Source of the DNA: Epiperipatus broadwayi
Lineage: Eukaryota; Onychophora; Udeonychophora; Euonychophora; Peripatidae
Reading direction: 5' to 3'
DNA length: 64,000 nt
Assembly (NCBI GenBank): GCA_028023455.1
Contig: JAQFVV010000036.1
Location: 7,873,576-7,937,575, forward strand
Shown piece after piece: positions 11,895-24,077 of the stretch. The notes below the pieces were generated by a model. That model made no database searches. It was not told the origin of the DNA and saw only the letters and a list, made by a program, of their open reading frames with translations. Both the position numbers and the translations under genes were made by a program. Positions within the stretch are counted from its first letter, which is position 1, and each line of letters opens with the position of its first letter.

Positions 11895-13010
11895 CTAAAT
11901 GATCCACTTCTTAGAGATTTTGTAACACGCATCTTTCCTATTCATAGCCTTATCATCAATAGCAATAAAACATGCTTCTTTAACTTTTCTCTTAATGTCA
12001 TTTCTCTCCCTGCAAACTATTCTTGCATTTTTAGGTTCACATGCATGACCAGCTGATTTCTGATGTATAGCAAATATTGAGTTGCAATTTGGGTCTACTT
12101 GGGCCTTATTGTAAGAATATCTGTGCTGGGATAATCTTGTAGAAAGAGTTGCTTTCGTTTCCCCATAGTATGATGCCATGCAGTTATTTTCTGGACATGA
12201 AATATTATATACGGCCTGAGAGGTGTTGTTGGGTGTTATAATGTCTTTGGTGTTATTGATAATTCTATTTGTATTAGGGGGTGTATGAAAGCTTAGTTGA
12301 AATTCTTTATTAAACACTGAGTAAAATTTTCGATGAGTAGTTGCAATATATGGTAACAAAATTCTATTTTTCTGCTGCTTAATAACATTGCTGTTTAATT
12401 TACTATAAAATTGTCTAATCTTCCTATCAATTGTGTAATGCTTGAAGCCGAAATCTAATAAATCGTTTCTATATAAGATTAAGTTTGCTCTTTTGTCCGA
12501 TTCAAATCTGCAAAGTTGCTCATTCCTATGCAAGAAAGACGCTAAACCAGCTAATTTACGAATAGAAGGCGTGTTTGAAGTGGGTTGAATATTGCCTCTT
12601 TTTTCTATTGGTTTTATAATCATTGTATAATTTAGTCTTTGATCTTCTCTTTGCACATACATATCCAAGTATTTAGTTTTCCCTTCACGATCTTCCATTT
12701 CTGTGTTTAGCTTCAGCTGCGTACTGTCTTGTATGTCCTGTTTAATTTTATCTATAATTTCTTCAGTAGCAGCGATGAAAAGGTCGTCAACGTATCTTGT
12801 GTATACAATTAACTTAAGTGTTTGTTCGTATTTAGGAATAATACTTTTTTCAAAATAATTAAGTACGATACTTGAGATGATACCGCTCATGGGTAATCCC
12901 ATCGGCCATCCATCGTTCATTTGGTAACATTGATTATTGAATGTTGCCACAATGTTGTTGTTAAGCCATTTTAAGAAATCAATTATGAAAGCTATCTTTT
13001 TTTGATCCAC
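11895..13010 (-). CDS. PLE RT (C-terminal part) with GIY-YIG endonuclease
   Basis: This 371-codon frame has no stops. It contains the RT palm: DGWPMGLPMSGIISSIVLNY at about residues 28-47, then YTRYVDDLFIAA near residue 70 with both catalytic aspartates. Next come the thumb-linker motifs YLDMYV and IIKPIEKRG. The linker ends with PPNTNRIINNTKD, and the GIY-YIG domain runs from about residue 265: AVYNISCPENNCMASYYGET, then the conserved arginine in TRLSQHRY and the glutamate in VKEACFIA. The CPxNxC cysteines are typical of PLEs. The N-terminal RT blocks are missing because the element is truncated at about 13060, so the ATG at 13010 is just an internal methionine. The product would not be a functional RT. 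Confidence 0.9.
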   Translation of the reverse strand: MDQKKIAFIIDFLKWLNNNIVATFNNQCYQMNDGWPMGLPMSGIISSIVLNYFEKSIIPKYEQTLKLIVYTRYVDDLFIAATEEIIDKIKQDIQDSTQLKLNTEMEDREGKTKYLDMYVQREDQRLNYTMIIKPIEKRGNIQPTSNTPSIRKLAGLASFLHRNEQLCRFESDKRANLILYRNDLLDFGFKHYTIDRKIRQFYSKLNSNVIKQQKNRILLPYIATTHRKFYSVFNKEFQLSFHTPPNTNRIINNTKDIITPNNTSQAVYNISCPENNCMASYYGETKATLSTRLSQHRYSYNKAQVDPNCNSIFAIHQKSAGHACEPKNARIVCRERNDIKRKVKEACFIAIDDKAMNRKDACYKISKKWII

Positions 13011-13060
13011 GTACCTTGAGTTGTGTATTTGTATTTTTCTCTCCCTATAAAAATCTAAAC

Positions 13061-15361
13061 AAATGGGTTCTTTTTAAAAAAAACTGTTTGCTACAAATGA
13101 ATAAAAGGGTGAGAAAAATGTATAACTCAACTCTCAGTATACATTTAAAAAAATCATTTAAAGCATAAAATTAAATGAAATTTCGGAATTCCTTAAAAAC
13201 AATAGCAAGTTAAATTTTCAAGAGTGGCTTCTGTATTCTTAGCAGATAAGATCCTTCTTTTATTCATGTATATTAAATCATATTAAACATTCCAAGCATT
13301 GACAATTCCCATGACGAAATCGAATTCCTGGGCGTTTGATTTTATAGCCATCGCCTTTCCAATTCCATCTCCAGATCATTCCACGCTGATTTAAACATTA
13401 AATATACCGATGAATATTATACTCCATCACCTGCCAATGACACCAAGGAGATAGAAAAATCCCCTGACACTTAATTAGCAAAATTGCATCGTTAGATATT
13501 GTTAAATATAAATCTTTTTCCAAGGCTCGCGTTATAATATAAAATGAACGCTATTTCTATGCAGTTTTTATGTATATATATATATGAGACGCAGGATAAA
13601 GATTTTACTTTAAAAGTAATAAAAATTAGTGTTAATAACGTTCTATTTTATCATTAGTTGACTTTATCTTTTACAAGAAATATTTTATAGTAATCATATT
13701 TTTGACAACGATAAATAAATATGAAGCTCTTAGAATTTATTTGAACAAATGAAAGTTCATCACATAAACAATGTCTTTTTTCTTTTTTTAAAATATTTTA
13801 CACTAATAATTAATGAAATTCCAAATATTAAACAGTTTATTTTTAATAACGAAAGGAAATCATAATAACTAATATAATAACCATTAAAATTTTCTTATTG
13901 TACAACTTTACTTTCACGTATTCCATTTGAACAAAAAAAACAACCAACAACTAAAAATTCCTCCGAAGTAATTTTAAACATAGCATAATACATATGCGCA
14001 TCCTTTTAGTTTTAATTTAACCTTTGTATACGTAAAATATAAGTTAAACAGAGAGCTTATCAAAGTAAATTCTGTTAAAAGAGTCTGCATGTGTTTCCAC
14101 AAAACATTATAGAGCTCACACATTCTAGTTAAGGAATTACAAAGTTCATGCACTTTAGTTTTCTTCTTAACAGAGGTAAATGAGAGTAAATGAAATAACA
14201 TAAGTTTAACAGTACAGAAGCACATCTTTAAAACAAAAATGAAAGTGTTAATTTAAATGTTTTAATTTAGACAAGAGAAGCAAGATTGATACCTTCTTTA
14301 TATTTTAGCCAAACATTCTCCTCTAAAGCTTTTGATGTCTGAAGTTCCTATAATAAGTTATATGAAAAGGCTGTTTTAACGTTTCACTTTATACCATTTT
14401 GATTCCTGGAAGAGACACACGAACGATATACTAGTTGAAATTACAAAGATAATCTATATTTTTATTACCAGCTATCAGTTAAATACCTCTCCCCCACCAA
14501 TCAAAAGGCCACCCGATCTTCCAAAGGTCAACTCCCACCTTTTTACACTTGATCAATTAATTAATATTCAAGAAATCTTTTCTTGAGAAAAAAAAATCAT
14601 TTTGAACTTCACAATTAAGTCAAATCAAATAATAATAAAAAAAAAACTTTTTATAACTTTGAAACAAATGAATATCAATTAACTATTTAAAAAAAAGGTT
14701 TATAGTACAATTTAATTTGTTAAATAATTTCACTAATCCAGATATTCATTAATGACTAAAAAAAAATATGCTTACAAAATTATTAAAGATATTTACTATA
14801 ATTTAAATGTTTTATTGTAAGTGTAATGTTTTGTGCTGAAATTACGATATGAAAATGAAATGAGATGATGATACATTTCATACACACATGCTGCTATATG
14901 AATATTAAATTATTCTAACTAAAACATAACATATGGTTATAGGATAAACATTTCTCACTGATTTTAATATTTACACATGGTTGGTGTACCAATGTCCAGA
15001 AGATCAGAAAACCATCTAAACAAATATCAACCACTATTCTGTAAGTAAATAAAACAATTTGGCAACAACTTAACCTGCATATCAAAAATTTCTGTTATAA
15101 CCCCCCCCCCCCCTTAAATGCAATAATACTGATAAATACTTATAAAACTACTAATCAAAATACATAAGCAACTCATATATAAGGTTTTAAAGCATTAATA
15201 AAAAAGAAATTTTTTAAATTTCAAGGTTATTTCATTTTTTTAGCGAAATACAGCTATTCACTATTTAGGCAATACAAATTAATTGCTTGTGCCCATTCAG
15301 AAGGTCACAATATAAACATTACAAGCATAAAGCTAAACTAGTCAATACATAATTAAACTGA
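13061..15361. other. A+T-rich stretch, no recognised gene
   Basis: I see no coding motif. The 83-codon minus-strand frame at 13974-14225 has no recognisable domain. A run of C occurs at about 15101-15114. Confidence 0.4.
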
Positions 15362-15420
15362 CTCCAAATCCAAAATTCAACTAGACCAGCAAAAAATAAT
15401 AATATTAAAACACAACCAAA

Positions 15421-15452
15421 GGTTTCACTGCTACAAGCAGACTTCTCAAGTG
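15421..15452 (-). ncRNA. Hammerhead-like motif, left arm of small PLE
   Basis: Minus strand: TTGAGAA (15449-15443), stem II CTGC/GCAG with a TTGTA loop, then T and GAAA (15426-15423). Core positions 3 and 8 are U and A. Stem III and stem I are not clear. Confidence 0.4.
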
Positions 15453-15583
15453 TAAAGAACTACAAAAACTACGCAATATATATATATAATATTAAACAAT
15501 ACCCACAAATCCATTCACTTCCCATCCACCCTTAATATTAAAAGAACTCTTAAATAAGTTACTTGCTTCAGAATAATAAATTT

Positions 15584-15874
15584 TCAATAATAAAGATTTT
15601 TAATTCTTTTGATTTCATTTCTCCCAAAGAAGACAACCTTAGCTTCATCAAAATTAATAGTGTGGCCTGTATCTTTTTCATGGACATACAAAGCAGAACT
15701 AAGATATCTATTTTTAACTCTACTTTTATGAACCGTTATTCTTTCATTTAAACTCAAACTACTCTGACCTATGTAGACCTTTTTACAAAATAAACAAGGG
15801 ATAAAATATATTACACCAGGAATAGTCTTTCTATCAAAAATCTTTATTATTGAAAATTTATTATTCTGAAGCAA
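15584..15874 (-). pseudogene. PLE GIY-YIG domain fragment
   Basis: The frame contains GVIYFIPCLFCKKVYIGQSS, in which GVIYF and VYIG are the two halves of the GIY-YIG signature, followed by LNERITVHKSRVKN with the conserved arginine and HEKDTGHTINF. The N-terminal residues MLQNNKFSIIKIF come from the inverted arm, so they are not native coding. No RT part is present. Confidence 0.75.
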
Positions 15875-15981
15875 TTAACTTATTTAAGAGTTCTTTTAAT
15901 ATTAAGGGTAGATGGGAAATGAATGGATTTGTGGCTATTGTTTAATATTATATATATTGTGTAGTTTTTGTAGTTCTTTAC

Positions 15982-16012
15982 ACTTGAGAAGTCTGCTTGT
16001 AGCAGTGAAACC
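15982..16012 (+). ncRNA. Hammerhead-like motif, right arm of small PLE
   Basis: The mirror copy of the motif in the left arm: TTGAGAA at 15984-15990, stem II CTGC/GCAG, GAAA at 16007-16010. It is the only such motif found on the plus strand, because the arm is inverted. Confidence 0.4.
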
Positions 16013-16081
16013 TTTGGTTGTGTTTTAATATTTTTTTTGCTGGTCTAGTTGAATTTTGATTTTGGGGTAATTTTAATTTTA

Positions 16082-17660
16082 TATATATATTATAACGGAA
16101 TTGTTTATATTTAAAGTCTAAATTGGGCTTATTAAATATAACAAGATGATTAAATTCCCTAGAAAGAGGATATGCATTTCACTACAATCGGACTTTGGGT
16201 CTTCAGGTAGAATGCTAGAAATGAATCGATGAAATACTAAGTCCATGATTATATTTATCTTTATTATGCTAACTCAATAATTTTTAAATAAATTTTAATA
16301 TAATTTAGACTAGTTCATCCATCTCTCATCCCTCTTTCTGTCACCATTATGCCATGATATTCAAATTCACGGAGAATTTACAGTTAGCTCTTTTCAGGGA
16401 TAATTTCAAAACAAGTCATTATATAATATGCCTCTATATAAGCATTAACTAATAATTGATATTCATATGATGTTTATAATACTAACATATATATAATATA
16501 ATCTAATAATGATTAGACAAAGAGATCAGGTTAATAACTCAATATTTAATAAATAAATATGGATGAATTTTACCATTTTAAAATATTAATAAATAATATT
16601 CCCATTTAATACGCTATGATAAAATTTTGTGTTATAATAAACTATTCAAAATTAAAGAATATAATTTAAATTAACAGTTATATAAAACTATATATAGATT
16701 CAAAAATTAATAATTTATATAACATTAATTTATTTACAGTTCTTATTATATATGTTTCATAATTATTAATATATATATATAGAAGTACTATTTACAATTA
16801 TATAACTTATATATTATATTATAACGGGATGGCATTTAATCATCCCAGTTGATGCATCAAATATAATAGAATCGATTATATTTAATGCTTGGAAATCATT
16901 AACTTAATGCTTCACAGTTAGGTTCGCCAGATATAATGGAATGGATTATATTTAAAGTCTAAGTTGGTCTTGTTAAATATAACGGGATGATTAAATTTTT
17001 TAGAAAGAGGATATGCATTTCACTACAATCAGACTTTGGGTCTTCAGGTAGAATGCTAGAAATGAAACGATGAAATACTAAGTCATGATTATATCTATCT
17101 TTATTATGCTAGCTCAATAATTTTTAAATAAGTTTTAATATAATTTAGACTAGTTCATCCCTCTTTCAGTCACCATTATGCCACAATATTCAAACTCATG
17201 GAGAATTTGCAATTAGCTCTTTTCAGGGATAATTTAAAACAAGTTATTATTTAATATGCCTTTATATAAGCATTAACTAATAATTGATATTCATATATTT
17301 ATAATACTAGCACATATATAATATAATTTAATAATGATTAGACGAAGAGATCCAGTTAATAACTCAATATTTAATAAACAATAAAAATATAATGTAAAAG
17401 ATAAATAAAATATTAATAAATAAATAAGAATGACTTCTACCATAATAAAATATTAATAAATAATATTCCTAGGCTATGATAAAATTCTGTGTAATGATAA
17501 ACTATAATTAAAGAATATAATTTAAATTAATAGATTTATAAAACAATATCTAGATTTAAAAATTAATCATTTATATAATATTAATTTATTTACAATCTTC
17601 ATTCCATTATTTTATAATTATTAATATATAAGTACTATTTACAATTGTACAACTTATATA
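16082..17660. repeat. Tandem duplication, offset about 841 bp
   Basis: Units 16082-16818 and 16923-17660 align over their length, with small indels. Both start near ata(a)c/tggaat(t/g)g followed by ttatatttaaagtcta, and both end near acttatatattatat. About 105 bp separate the aligned parts. No coding is seen in either unit. The tataacgg motif at 16091 and 16820 may mark an element end. Confidence 0.85.
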
Positions 17661-17869
17661 TTATATGCATTTATAATAAATAAAATACATATAATGTTTA
17701 TTATATTATATAATATATATAATAAACTTATTTTAAATATCTGTTAAATAGTGACCATTTTTGTATCCTTCATCTAATTTCTGATGAGTTATGTCAAGCT
17801 TTCAAGTTATGTTTAATATTAAACATAAATATTCCTATTAAGATATAATGATGTGATGCCAAATTTGAA

Positions 17870-17874
17870 ATAAA

Positions 17875-17912
<38 letters not shown>
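17870..17912. repeat. (AAT)n microsatellite
   Basis: An uninterrupted run of about a dozen aat/ata/taa triplets. Confidence 0.95.
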
Positions 17913-17913
<1 letters not shown>

Positions 17914-18226
17914 CATATTAAAATAATATAACTATTATTATAATATATATAAATAAATAATAAAGAAAACTTATTTTCCAGAGTTGAGAGTAGATATTCA
18001 AGTCTATAGTTCATAATCCTAATGATCTTTTACGAAGTATATTAATCCATTGGAATAATGATGATTTATTTATCCTTAATTGATCAACTGTTAATAATAT
18101 CCAATGACTTGTTTGATATAATATAAAGTAAATATTCTTCGAATGATGATGTTCTTAATCTCCATTTTTCTATTATCATTAGACGTTCTTTTCAATTAAT
18201 ATTTCAAAATAACATGTAAGTTGGAT

Positions 18227-19607
18227 TCGAAACCTTTTACAATATAATAATTATACTACTCACTGCACATTGTTTTATCCTTAATATATATAATTATCTT
18301 AAATTTATATATATATAAAATAATGAAGTATTAGAATAACGTAGTTTCCAAAACTCAAATAAATGTTCTTTTTATATTGCTATTCCTTTTAAGATTTAAT
18401 AGAAAATTTAGATATTTTCCTTATAGATTTTTTAATTCATAGATTTATCTTAATTTTGAAGAGTTAATAGTTAATTCCAAACATTGAACAGTAATATTTT
18501 TTATAAAAGAAAAAGTTATTTAAAAAGAAATGATTTTCTTTTCTTCTCTCCAATAACTAGAGAAAGAATGAATCTCCTCGTATTTTGTTACAAGTTCATG
18601 CTTAATTCAAATATTAATTGTTCAATATATATTAAGATTTAATAATAATATATATATATAATCATTTATTTCTTTACTTCAAATCTGGCAATTACTCAAA
18701 AGCTTAAGGTATGTATTATTTAAAGCTCACATGTATATATAAATAGTATATATATGTATACATAATAAAATAGTCAAATAAATTTTATATTTATAAATAA
18801 TTTCATAAGAGATAAAAGTATGTTAGATTAATAATGATAACTGGAAGTTACTATTATATTTCCCCTTCTCTTAGGAAGTTAAAATTTTAAATACTTACAA
18901 ATATTTTAGTATGTTCTTATAGTTTAATTACATTTATACTTGGATTTTATGAAGGGTTGAATAATTTTTTAACTGTTCGAAACCTTTACAATACAATAAT
19001 TATTCTACTCACTTCACATTGTAATATTCTTTATATATATAATTACTTTAAATTTATATATATCTGAAAAATAATGAAGTGTTAAAATAACGCAGTTTCC
19101 AAAAACTCAAACAAATGTTTTTTTCTTTTATATTGCTATTCCTTTTAAGATTTAATAGAAAATTAAAATATTTTCCTTATAGTCTTTTAATCCATAGATT
19201 TATCTTAATTTGGAAGAGTTAATATTTAATTCCAAACGTTGAATAGTAATATTTATAAAAGAAAAAGTTATTTTAAAAAAATGATTTTCTTTTCTTCTCT
19301 TCAATAACTAAAGAAAGAATGAATCTCCTCCTGTATATTGTTTCAATTTCATGCTTAATTCAAATATTAATTGTTCAATAGACATTGAGATTTAATAATA
19401 ATATATATATATAAGTATTTCTTCTCAACTTCAAATCTGGCATTTACTCAAAAGCTTGACATTAAAGTACATATTATTTAAAGTTCACATGTATATATAA
19501 ATAGTATATATATATATTAAAATAATCAAATAGATTTTATATTTATAAATAATTTCATTAGAGATAAAAGTATGTTAGGTTAATAATAATAACTGGAAGT
19601 TACTATT
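18227..19607. repeat. Tandem duplication, offset about 750 bp
   Basis: Units 18227-18862 and 18977-19607 are clearly homologous. Both start ttcgaaacctttt and both end tggaagttactattat. About 115 bp of unrelated sequence lies between them. No coding is seen. Confidence 0.85.
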
Positions 19608-19617
19608 ATAATATATA

Positions 19618-20291
19618 TATACTAAAGTCATGTTTAATCGATTTTCTCAAAATATGAAAATAAAGATTGATTATGATGAGTTAGAAGAAGTTAACAGTTA
19701 CAAATACCTTGGTCAGATTATTAATACAGATGGAAACATAATGGATGAAATTAATCATAGAATTAAACTTAGTTGTAGTGCTTTTGGTAGAAATAACTTG
19801 ATACTAAAAGGAAATATGCCCATGTGTTTGAAAAGAAAGGTTTTTAACGAATGTGTTTTACCAGTTCTTACTTATGGATGTTGAGACTTGGACACTTAAT
19901 AGAAGAGCAATACAGACTTCAGACCACTCAAAGAAGTATTGAGAGATGCATGTTGGGAGTAACGATAAAAAATAGAAAAAGCAATGTATGGGTAAGAGAA
20001 CAAACATATGTTACTGACCTCATTGAAAAAATTAAAAGATTGAAGTGGAGTTGGGCTGGATATAGTGCAAGAAGAGATGATAATAGATGGACAATTGAAA
20101 TCTTAAACTAGATTCCAAGATATTGTAAAAGATGCAGAAAGAGACTACATGTTAGATGAATAGATGAAATAAAGTGTGCAGGGCTGAGATGGAGAAGAGA
20201 AGCTAAATATTGGAGAAGATGGATTGAACTTGGAGAGAGACCTTCATCTTGCAGTGGATTGATAATGGTTGGTGATGATGATGATGATAAA
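19618..20291 (+). pseudogene. 3' end of an RTE-type LINE
   Basis: The frame starting at 19630 has NSYKYLGQIINTDGNIMDEI and VLPVLTYGCETWTLN, the conserved segment following the RT domain in RTE/BovB-like LINEs. After a +1 frameshift at about 19880 it continues with RSIERCMLGVTIKNRKSN, RLKWSWAGYSARRDDNRWT and, after another break, RWIDEIKCAGLRWRREAKYW. The coding part runs directly into a gatgatgatgatgat tail ending near 20291, the short-repeat 3' tail usual for RTE elements. The copy is 5'-truncated and frameshifted. Confidence 0.85.
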
Positions 20292-21540
20292 GAATCACTA
20301 ACTGTGCCTAAATCAGATTATGCCAATTCCTATTGAGAGTGGTGGTTACTATTACAAAATGTTGCGCTAGTCTTGGACAAACTTCATTACGACATTATTA
20401 ATTTAATAAAGGGGTATGAGCATATAAATCAGGCCAGGGTTTTAGATTGAACCTAGAAACTAAAGACAAAATTCAGCTCTATACTGAATAATTAAATTAT
20501 GGGGTTTAGAATTGGCTATACAACATCACCGACATGCTACAGCACTGGCAGATTACAATAACAAAATCGCACTGCAGATAGATTAGATTCTTGGGTTTTC
20601 ATGGCCACCACTGGTACCCTGGGACCAAGCATCCTGCTGCTAAATGTTGGGTTGGGGTTAACACAATTTCCTAGAATTCTACATCATATTTTACTTGTGT
20701 GCACCTTAAAAGAAGGTAAGATGGGATGGTCTTGCCCATGGTCCCATCTTAAGACAAAGATGCAACAAGATGTTAAACTTTGAATGAAAATTTAGTGTAT
20801 CAAATTCGCCATGTGAAATATATCATAATTATATGGATATGAGCGCAATAGCCTCACTAGTCTTACTATTCTAAGCCATTTACAATAATGCTATATAATT
20901 AAGCTGCATTCGAGGGAAACGAAAATATAATAGTATTCTTGTTTATAGGTCTCAATCTACACAGATAAATTATTATTATGAGAAAGGGGAAAGTATATTC
21001 GATTAGCTGGCCAAATAATAACTGAATATACTCTCAACATTACTAAGTCTCATAAATCTAAGTGATATGGAGATTTTAATAATAGGCCATATTATACATT
21101 TGAATGAAATAAGAATTTATAATAATGAATGCCAAGTGGCTCATTATTACTGCAGATATAGGGATTCAAACCAGCGAGTATGAATAATATTATTGAGAAG
21201 CAATTATGTGAAGATATTTGAAATTATATCTCTGAATATTTATTAATGTTTAAATGCTCACTGTATCGAGCCTTTGGCATATGAATACTTAATATGAAAA
21301 TAATAGTAAAGAAAGATTATATGCAGAACTGCAGTGATAAAGAAATTAGAGTAGGTTACATTTAGTTTAAATATGAGATTTATAGAGAGGTAGACAAGTC
21401 ATAAATTATTTAATTTAACTAAATTCATAATGAAATCAATTTGGCGTTTAGAAATAATTACATTAATTTATATTGAGCTAGCTTTAGATTTTAGGTTGAG
21501 AGTTTAAATTTAGATAGTAATTAGTTATCACAGCTCTGCA
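20292..21540. other. No recognised gene
   Basis: Mixed-composition sequence following the LINE tail. The open frame at 20601-20783 has no domain or repeat I recognise. Confidence 0.4.
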
Positions 21541-21800
21541 GTTATAGGTTGGCATTACCAGTTTTTCACTGAACTGGATAGGCAAGTATTTTTCACTTTT
21601 GGGTGTTAATGTGGTCTTCTTGAGCAGGGTCTATCATCTTCATTATGGAAATAAGCTGTTTGTTGATGGTTCCATGTTGCAGTTCTGGTTCTTTAGAACA
21701 TCGGCTGGCTGTTGGCACATCATTCTTCTGTGGATTAGAAGCAATTGTCACCTTTCTCCAGCCAAGTTTTTCAAAGATCAACCTGGCATGGATTGATTAT
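21541..21800 (-). other. Unidentified coding-like segment
   Basis: The minus-strand frame from about 21790 reads LIFEKLGWRKVTIASNPQKN and later QHGTINKQLISIMKMIDPAQ. It has balanced composition, unlike the A+T-rich surroundings, and a possible splice acceptor (ccatgccag) just upstream. After about 21610 another frame continues with PKSEKYLPIQFSEKL. This could be an old exon or an unknown transposase fragment. I cannot assign a family. Confidence 0.25.
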
Positions 21801-22544
21801 GTATAGCAATGCTCTTCTAAAATTAATGACTTCATAACCCAAACCCATTAGCTCTAAAATGTTACATGAAATTTTAAGATTTTATGATTTGATTATAATG
21901 CTCTTGTTTATATTTCTAAGGCGTCCTGTAGATGTCAAATTGTGATGCTCCAGTGATTTTAGTGTATACCCTTCTGCCATAAACAAATTTGAGTATAGCA
22001 ATTATAAGATTTTAAAATTTGATTGTAAATTGTTTATAGCTAAATTTTGTTTTTAATTGATTTAACTAAAAGAGTCTTTCTTTTCTTTTACCAAACTAAA
22101 TCCACACCACTTTATATATTAGGTGAATCATACATCCACATACAAATTTATGTTAAATAAAATTAATAAATTGATATTTCTGAGATTTAAAAATATAAAA
22201 TAAATTATTCCCTTATAAAATATAAAATTTAGACTGTTATATTTGCTGTAACATTTTACTAGCCTATGTATATACAGTTTCTTCGTATGTGCAAATATAA
22301 TGCCACACACCCAGCTGTGACAGAAATATTTATATTAAGCAAAATCTATATAGTTTAGTGTGGTTTTAATAGGGTTTGAACCCAGAGCAGATGGGTTTGG
22401 TTGTTAAACTGAAACATGCAATGGGAAGGGATTGAACCTGACCATTGCAATACTAAGTATAGGTAAATATATATAAGACTAATAATTGAAATGAGCAAAA
22501 TGTTTAGACTTTGTGGCTAATTATTCTAATATATAAATATATAA
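21801..22544. other. No recognised gene
   Basis: A+T-rich sequence up to the 3' end of the next PLE. No motif is seen. Confidence 0.4.
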
Positions 22545-23215
22545 AATGCACAAACACAGCTGAAGACAAAGAAATCTTCATACTGTAGATTGATATAAAC
22601 TAAATATATGTATCCAAGTATATGGCTAAGTGCTTTTGAGGGCTGAGGCTCTCATATTCATAGCCATCTTGTAAATAAATAGGTTGGTTAAGAGCGATGG
22701 AAATTTTTGTAAATGAGGTAGTTAAGTATTCCATTTCCTGAAAATCTTATAACAAGAGTCTTCTGTTTATAGAGTTGTTATCTTTAGCCATAAAGTAAGC
22801 TTCCTTTATTTTTTTCTTAAGATTGTGTTGCTTCCTGCAAATAACCAGTCTTTATGTTGACAATCATGACCAGCTAAGCTGCGGTACTGCGCAAAAACTG
22901 AACTATAAGAACAGTCTGTTAGTTCTTTATTATATGGTATGTGTGTTGAGATATGATGCCATACAATGTGTTTTAGGGCAGGCAATATTGTAAACTATCC
23001 GAGGTGTCAGTGAGGGTAGTAAGCTGTCTTTAGTATTATTAATTAGTTTGTTGGAGTTAGGGGGGTGAAAACATAAATGATATTTAATTACTGAACATGT
23101 TATAAAATTTTCTATGCACATTAGGCAGATAAGGAAATAGAAGCCTTTGTTTGTCCATGTTAGTGGCATGGTTATTTATTTTAGACTAAAATTGTCTTAT
23201 GTTCCTGTTGATTAA
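22545..23215 (-). mobile_element. PLE-3a, 5'-truncated remnant
   Basis: A minus-strand PLE remnant. The frame at 23169-22930 contains HPPNSNKLINNTKDSLLPSL and RIVYNIACPKTHCMASY, the linker and start of the GIY-YIG domain. Downstream, the 3' region has the hammerhead-like motif at 22622-22667. The final 3' sequence near 22550 resembles that of PLE-2 (tgaagattt stem and a gtgtttgtgcatt end). The copy is decayed, with stops after the duplicated cysteines. Confidence 0.75.
22622..22667 (-). ncRNA. Hammerhead-like motif of PLE-3a, best stem I
   Basis: Minus strand: stem I ATGGCT (22667-22662) pairs perfectly with AGCCAT (22627-22622), and CAAG/CTTG beyond can extend it across a 3-nt bulge. The core is ATGAATA (22661-22655) plus T. 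Stem II is G-A-G-A-G-C with GCCCTC, closed by G-C, with one A-C mismatch and a CTCA loop. The GAAA box is AAAA in this copy. GCACT and T at the cleavage position follow. Core positions 3/8 are A/U. Confidence 0.55.
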
Positions 23216-23329
23216 ATTATGACAAAAAAAAAACAACCTTTAGGTCATTTCTCTATGACACTAGAAAAACTTACTATTCTTGATGCATATAGCAAAATTA
23301 AAACTCTTTTAATTGGAATAATTTTTCGT

Positions 23330-23790
23330 CATGGCTTAGCACATTCAGAAATTTTTCATAACCATTGCCTTTAACTGTAATAATTTGTGCAAGTTGCATT
23401 TACATCTCTCACTATAAACCATGCCTCTTTAATTTTTTTTTTTACATCATTTTTTTCAGTAGAGATTATAGTAGCATTTATAGGTTCAAATTCATGATTG
23501 GATGCCTTTTGGTGGTCTACGAACACTGAGCTGCTTTCATTTTTGCTTAATACCCTTTTGTACAAATATTTGTGTTGAGCAATTCTGTTCATTATAGTGG
23601 CCCGAGTTTCTCCATAATATACAACTTTACAGTCTCCCTAAGGGCATGTCATCCTATATATCGCATATGGTATTGCTTATTGAGTCTATCTTGTCTTTGG
23701 AATTGATAATTACTCTGTTGGAGTTGGAAGGAGTTCAAAAACCTATTTTAAATTCACCCTGTACTTTCTTGATTAATTCTTTTGCGACAC
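23330..23790 (-). mobile_element. PLE-3b, GIY-YIG-end remnant
   Basis: A second PLE copy in the same orientation. The frame at 23592-23371 reads MNRIAQHKYLYKRVLSKNES, FVDHQKASNHEFEPINATI and KKKIKEAWFIV. These are the arginine helix, the histidine motif and the catalytic glutamate region of the PLE endonuclease. Upstream, in another frame, are NRVIINSKDKIDS and a degraded CP...C...VVYYGE segment around 23610-23740. It is 5'-truncated and frameshifted. Confidence 0.75.
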
Positions 23791-24077
23791 TGTTTATATG
23801 GCAGACACATTGTACCAGTCACCACGTCCTACCTCTAACATGACCCTAGATCATGGAAAGAATTTCTGAGCCATCATGATCTTAATTTGGTTTGAGACCA
23901 ATTTGAATTTGAACCTTGTCCAATCCCAAAGTATGACCTATAATGACCGTACAATGATAATATATGCCACAAACTAGCTCAACGGTTATTATTATTAATG
24001 AGACTATTTAACCGATTCTAAATAATGCAGGATAGAACTACTTATGGATATCTCTGCGTAAATCAATATATATATAT
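23791..24077. other. No recognised feature; ends in (TA)n
   Basis: Short spacer whose right end (about 24067-24077) is a TA run and the target flank of the next element. Confidence 0.4.

Larger units (their letters stand above)
11680..13060 (-). mobile_element. PLE-2, 5'-truncated with intact frame
   Basis: A minus-strand PLE whose 3' end lies at about 11680 and which is truncated in the RT near 13060. It holds one long clean frame (13010-11895), a hammerhead-like motif at 11780-11824 and a 3'-terminal hairpin at 11690-11705. A 5'-truncated relative of the same family lies at 29774-30153. The clean frame suggests that it is one of the youngest PLE copies here. Confidence 0.9.
15362..16078. 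mobile_element. Small PLE with long inverted arms
   Basis: Left arm (about 15362-15600) and right arm (about 15835-16075) are reverse complements over about 240 bp with small differences. The single-copy middle holds part of a minus-strand PLE endonuclease domain. Each arm contains the same hammerhead-like motif, in opposite orientations (15421-15452 minus, 15982-16012 plus). PLEs are known for terminal repeats in direct or inverted orientation. Here nearly the whole element is a foldback. Confidence 0.7.
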
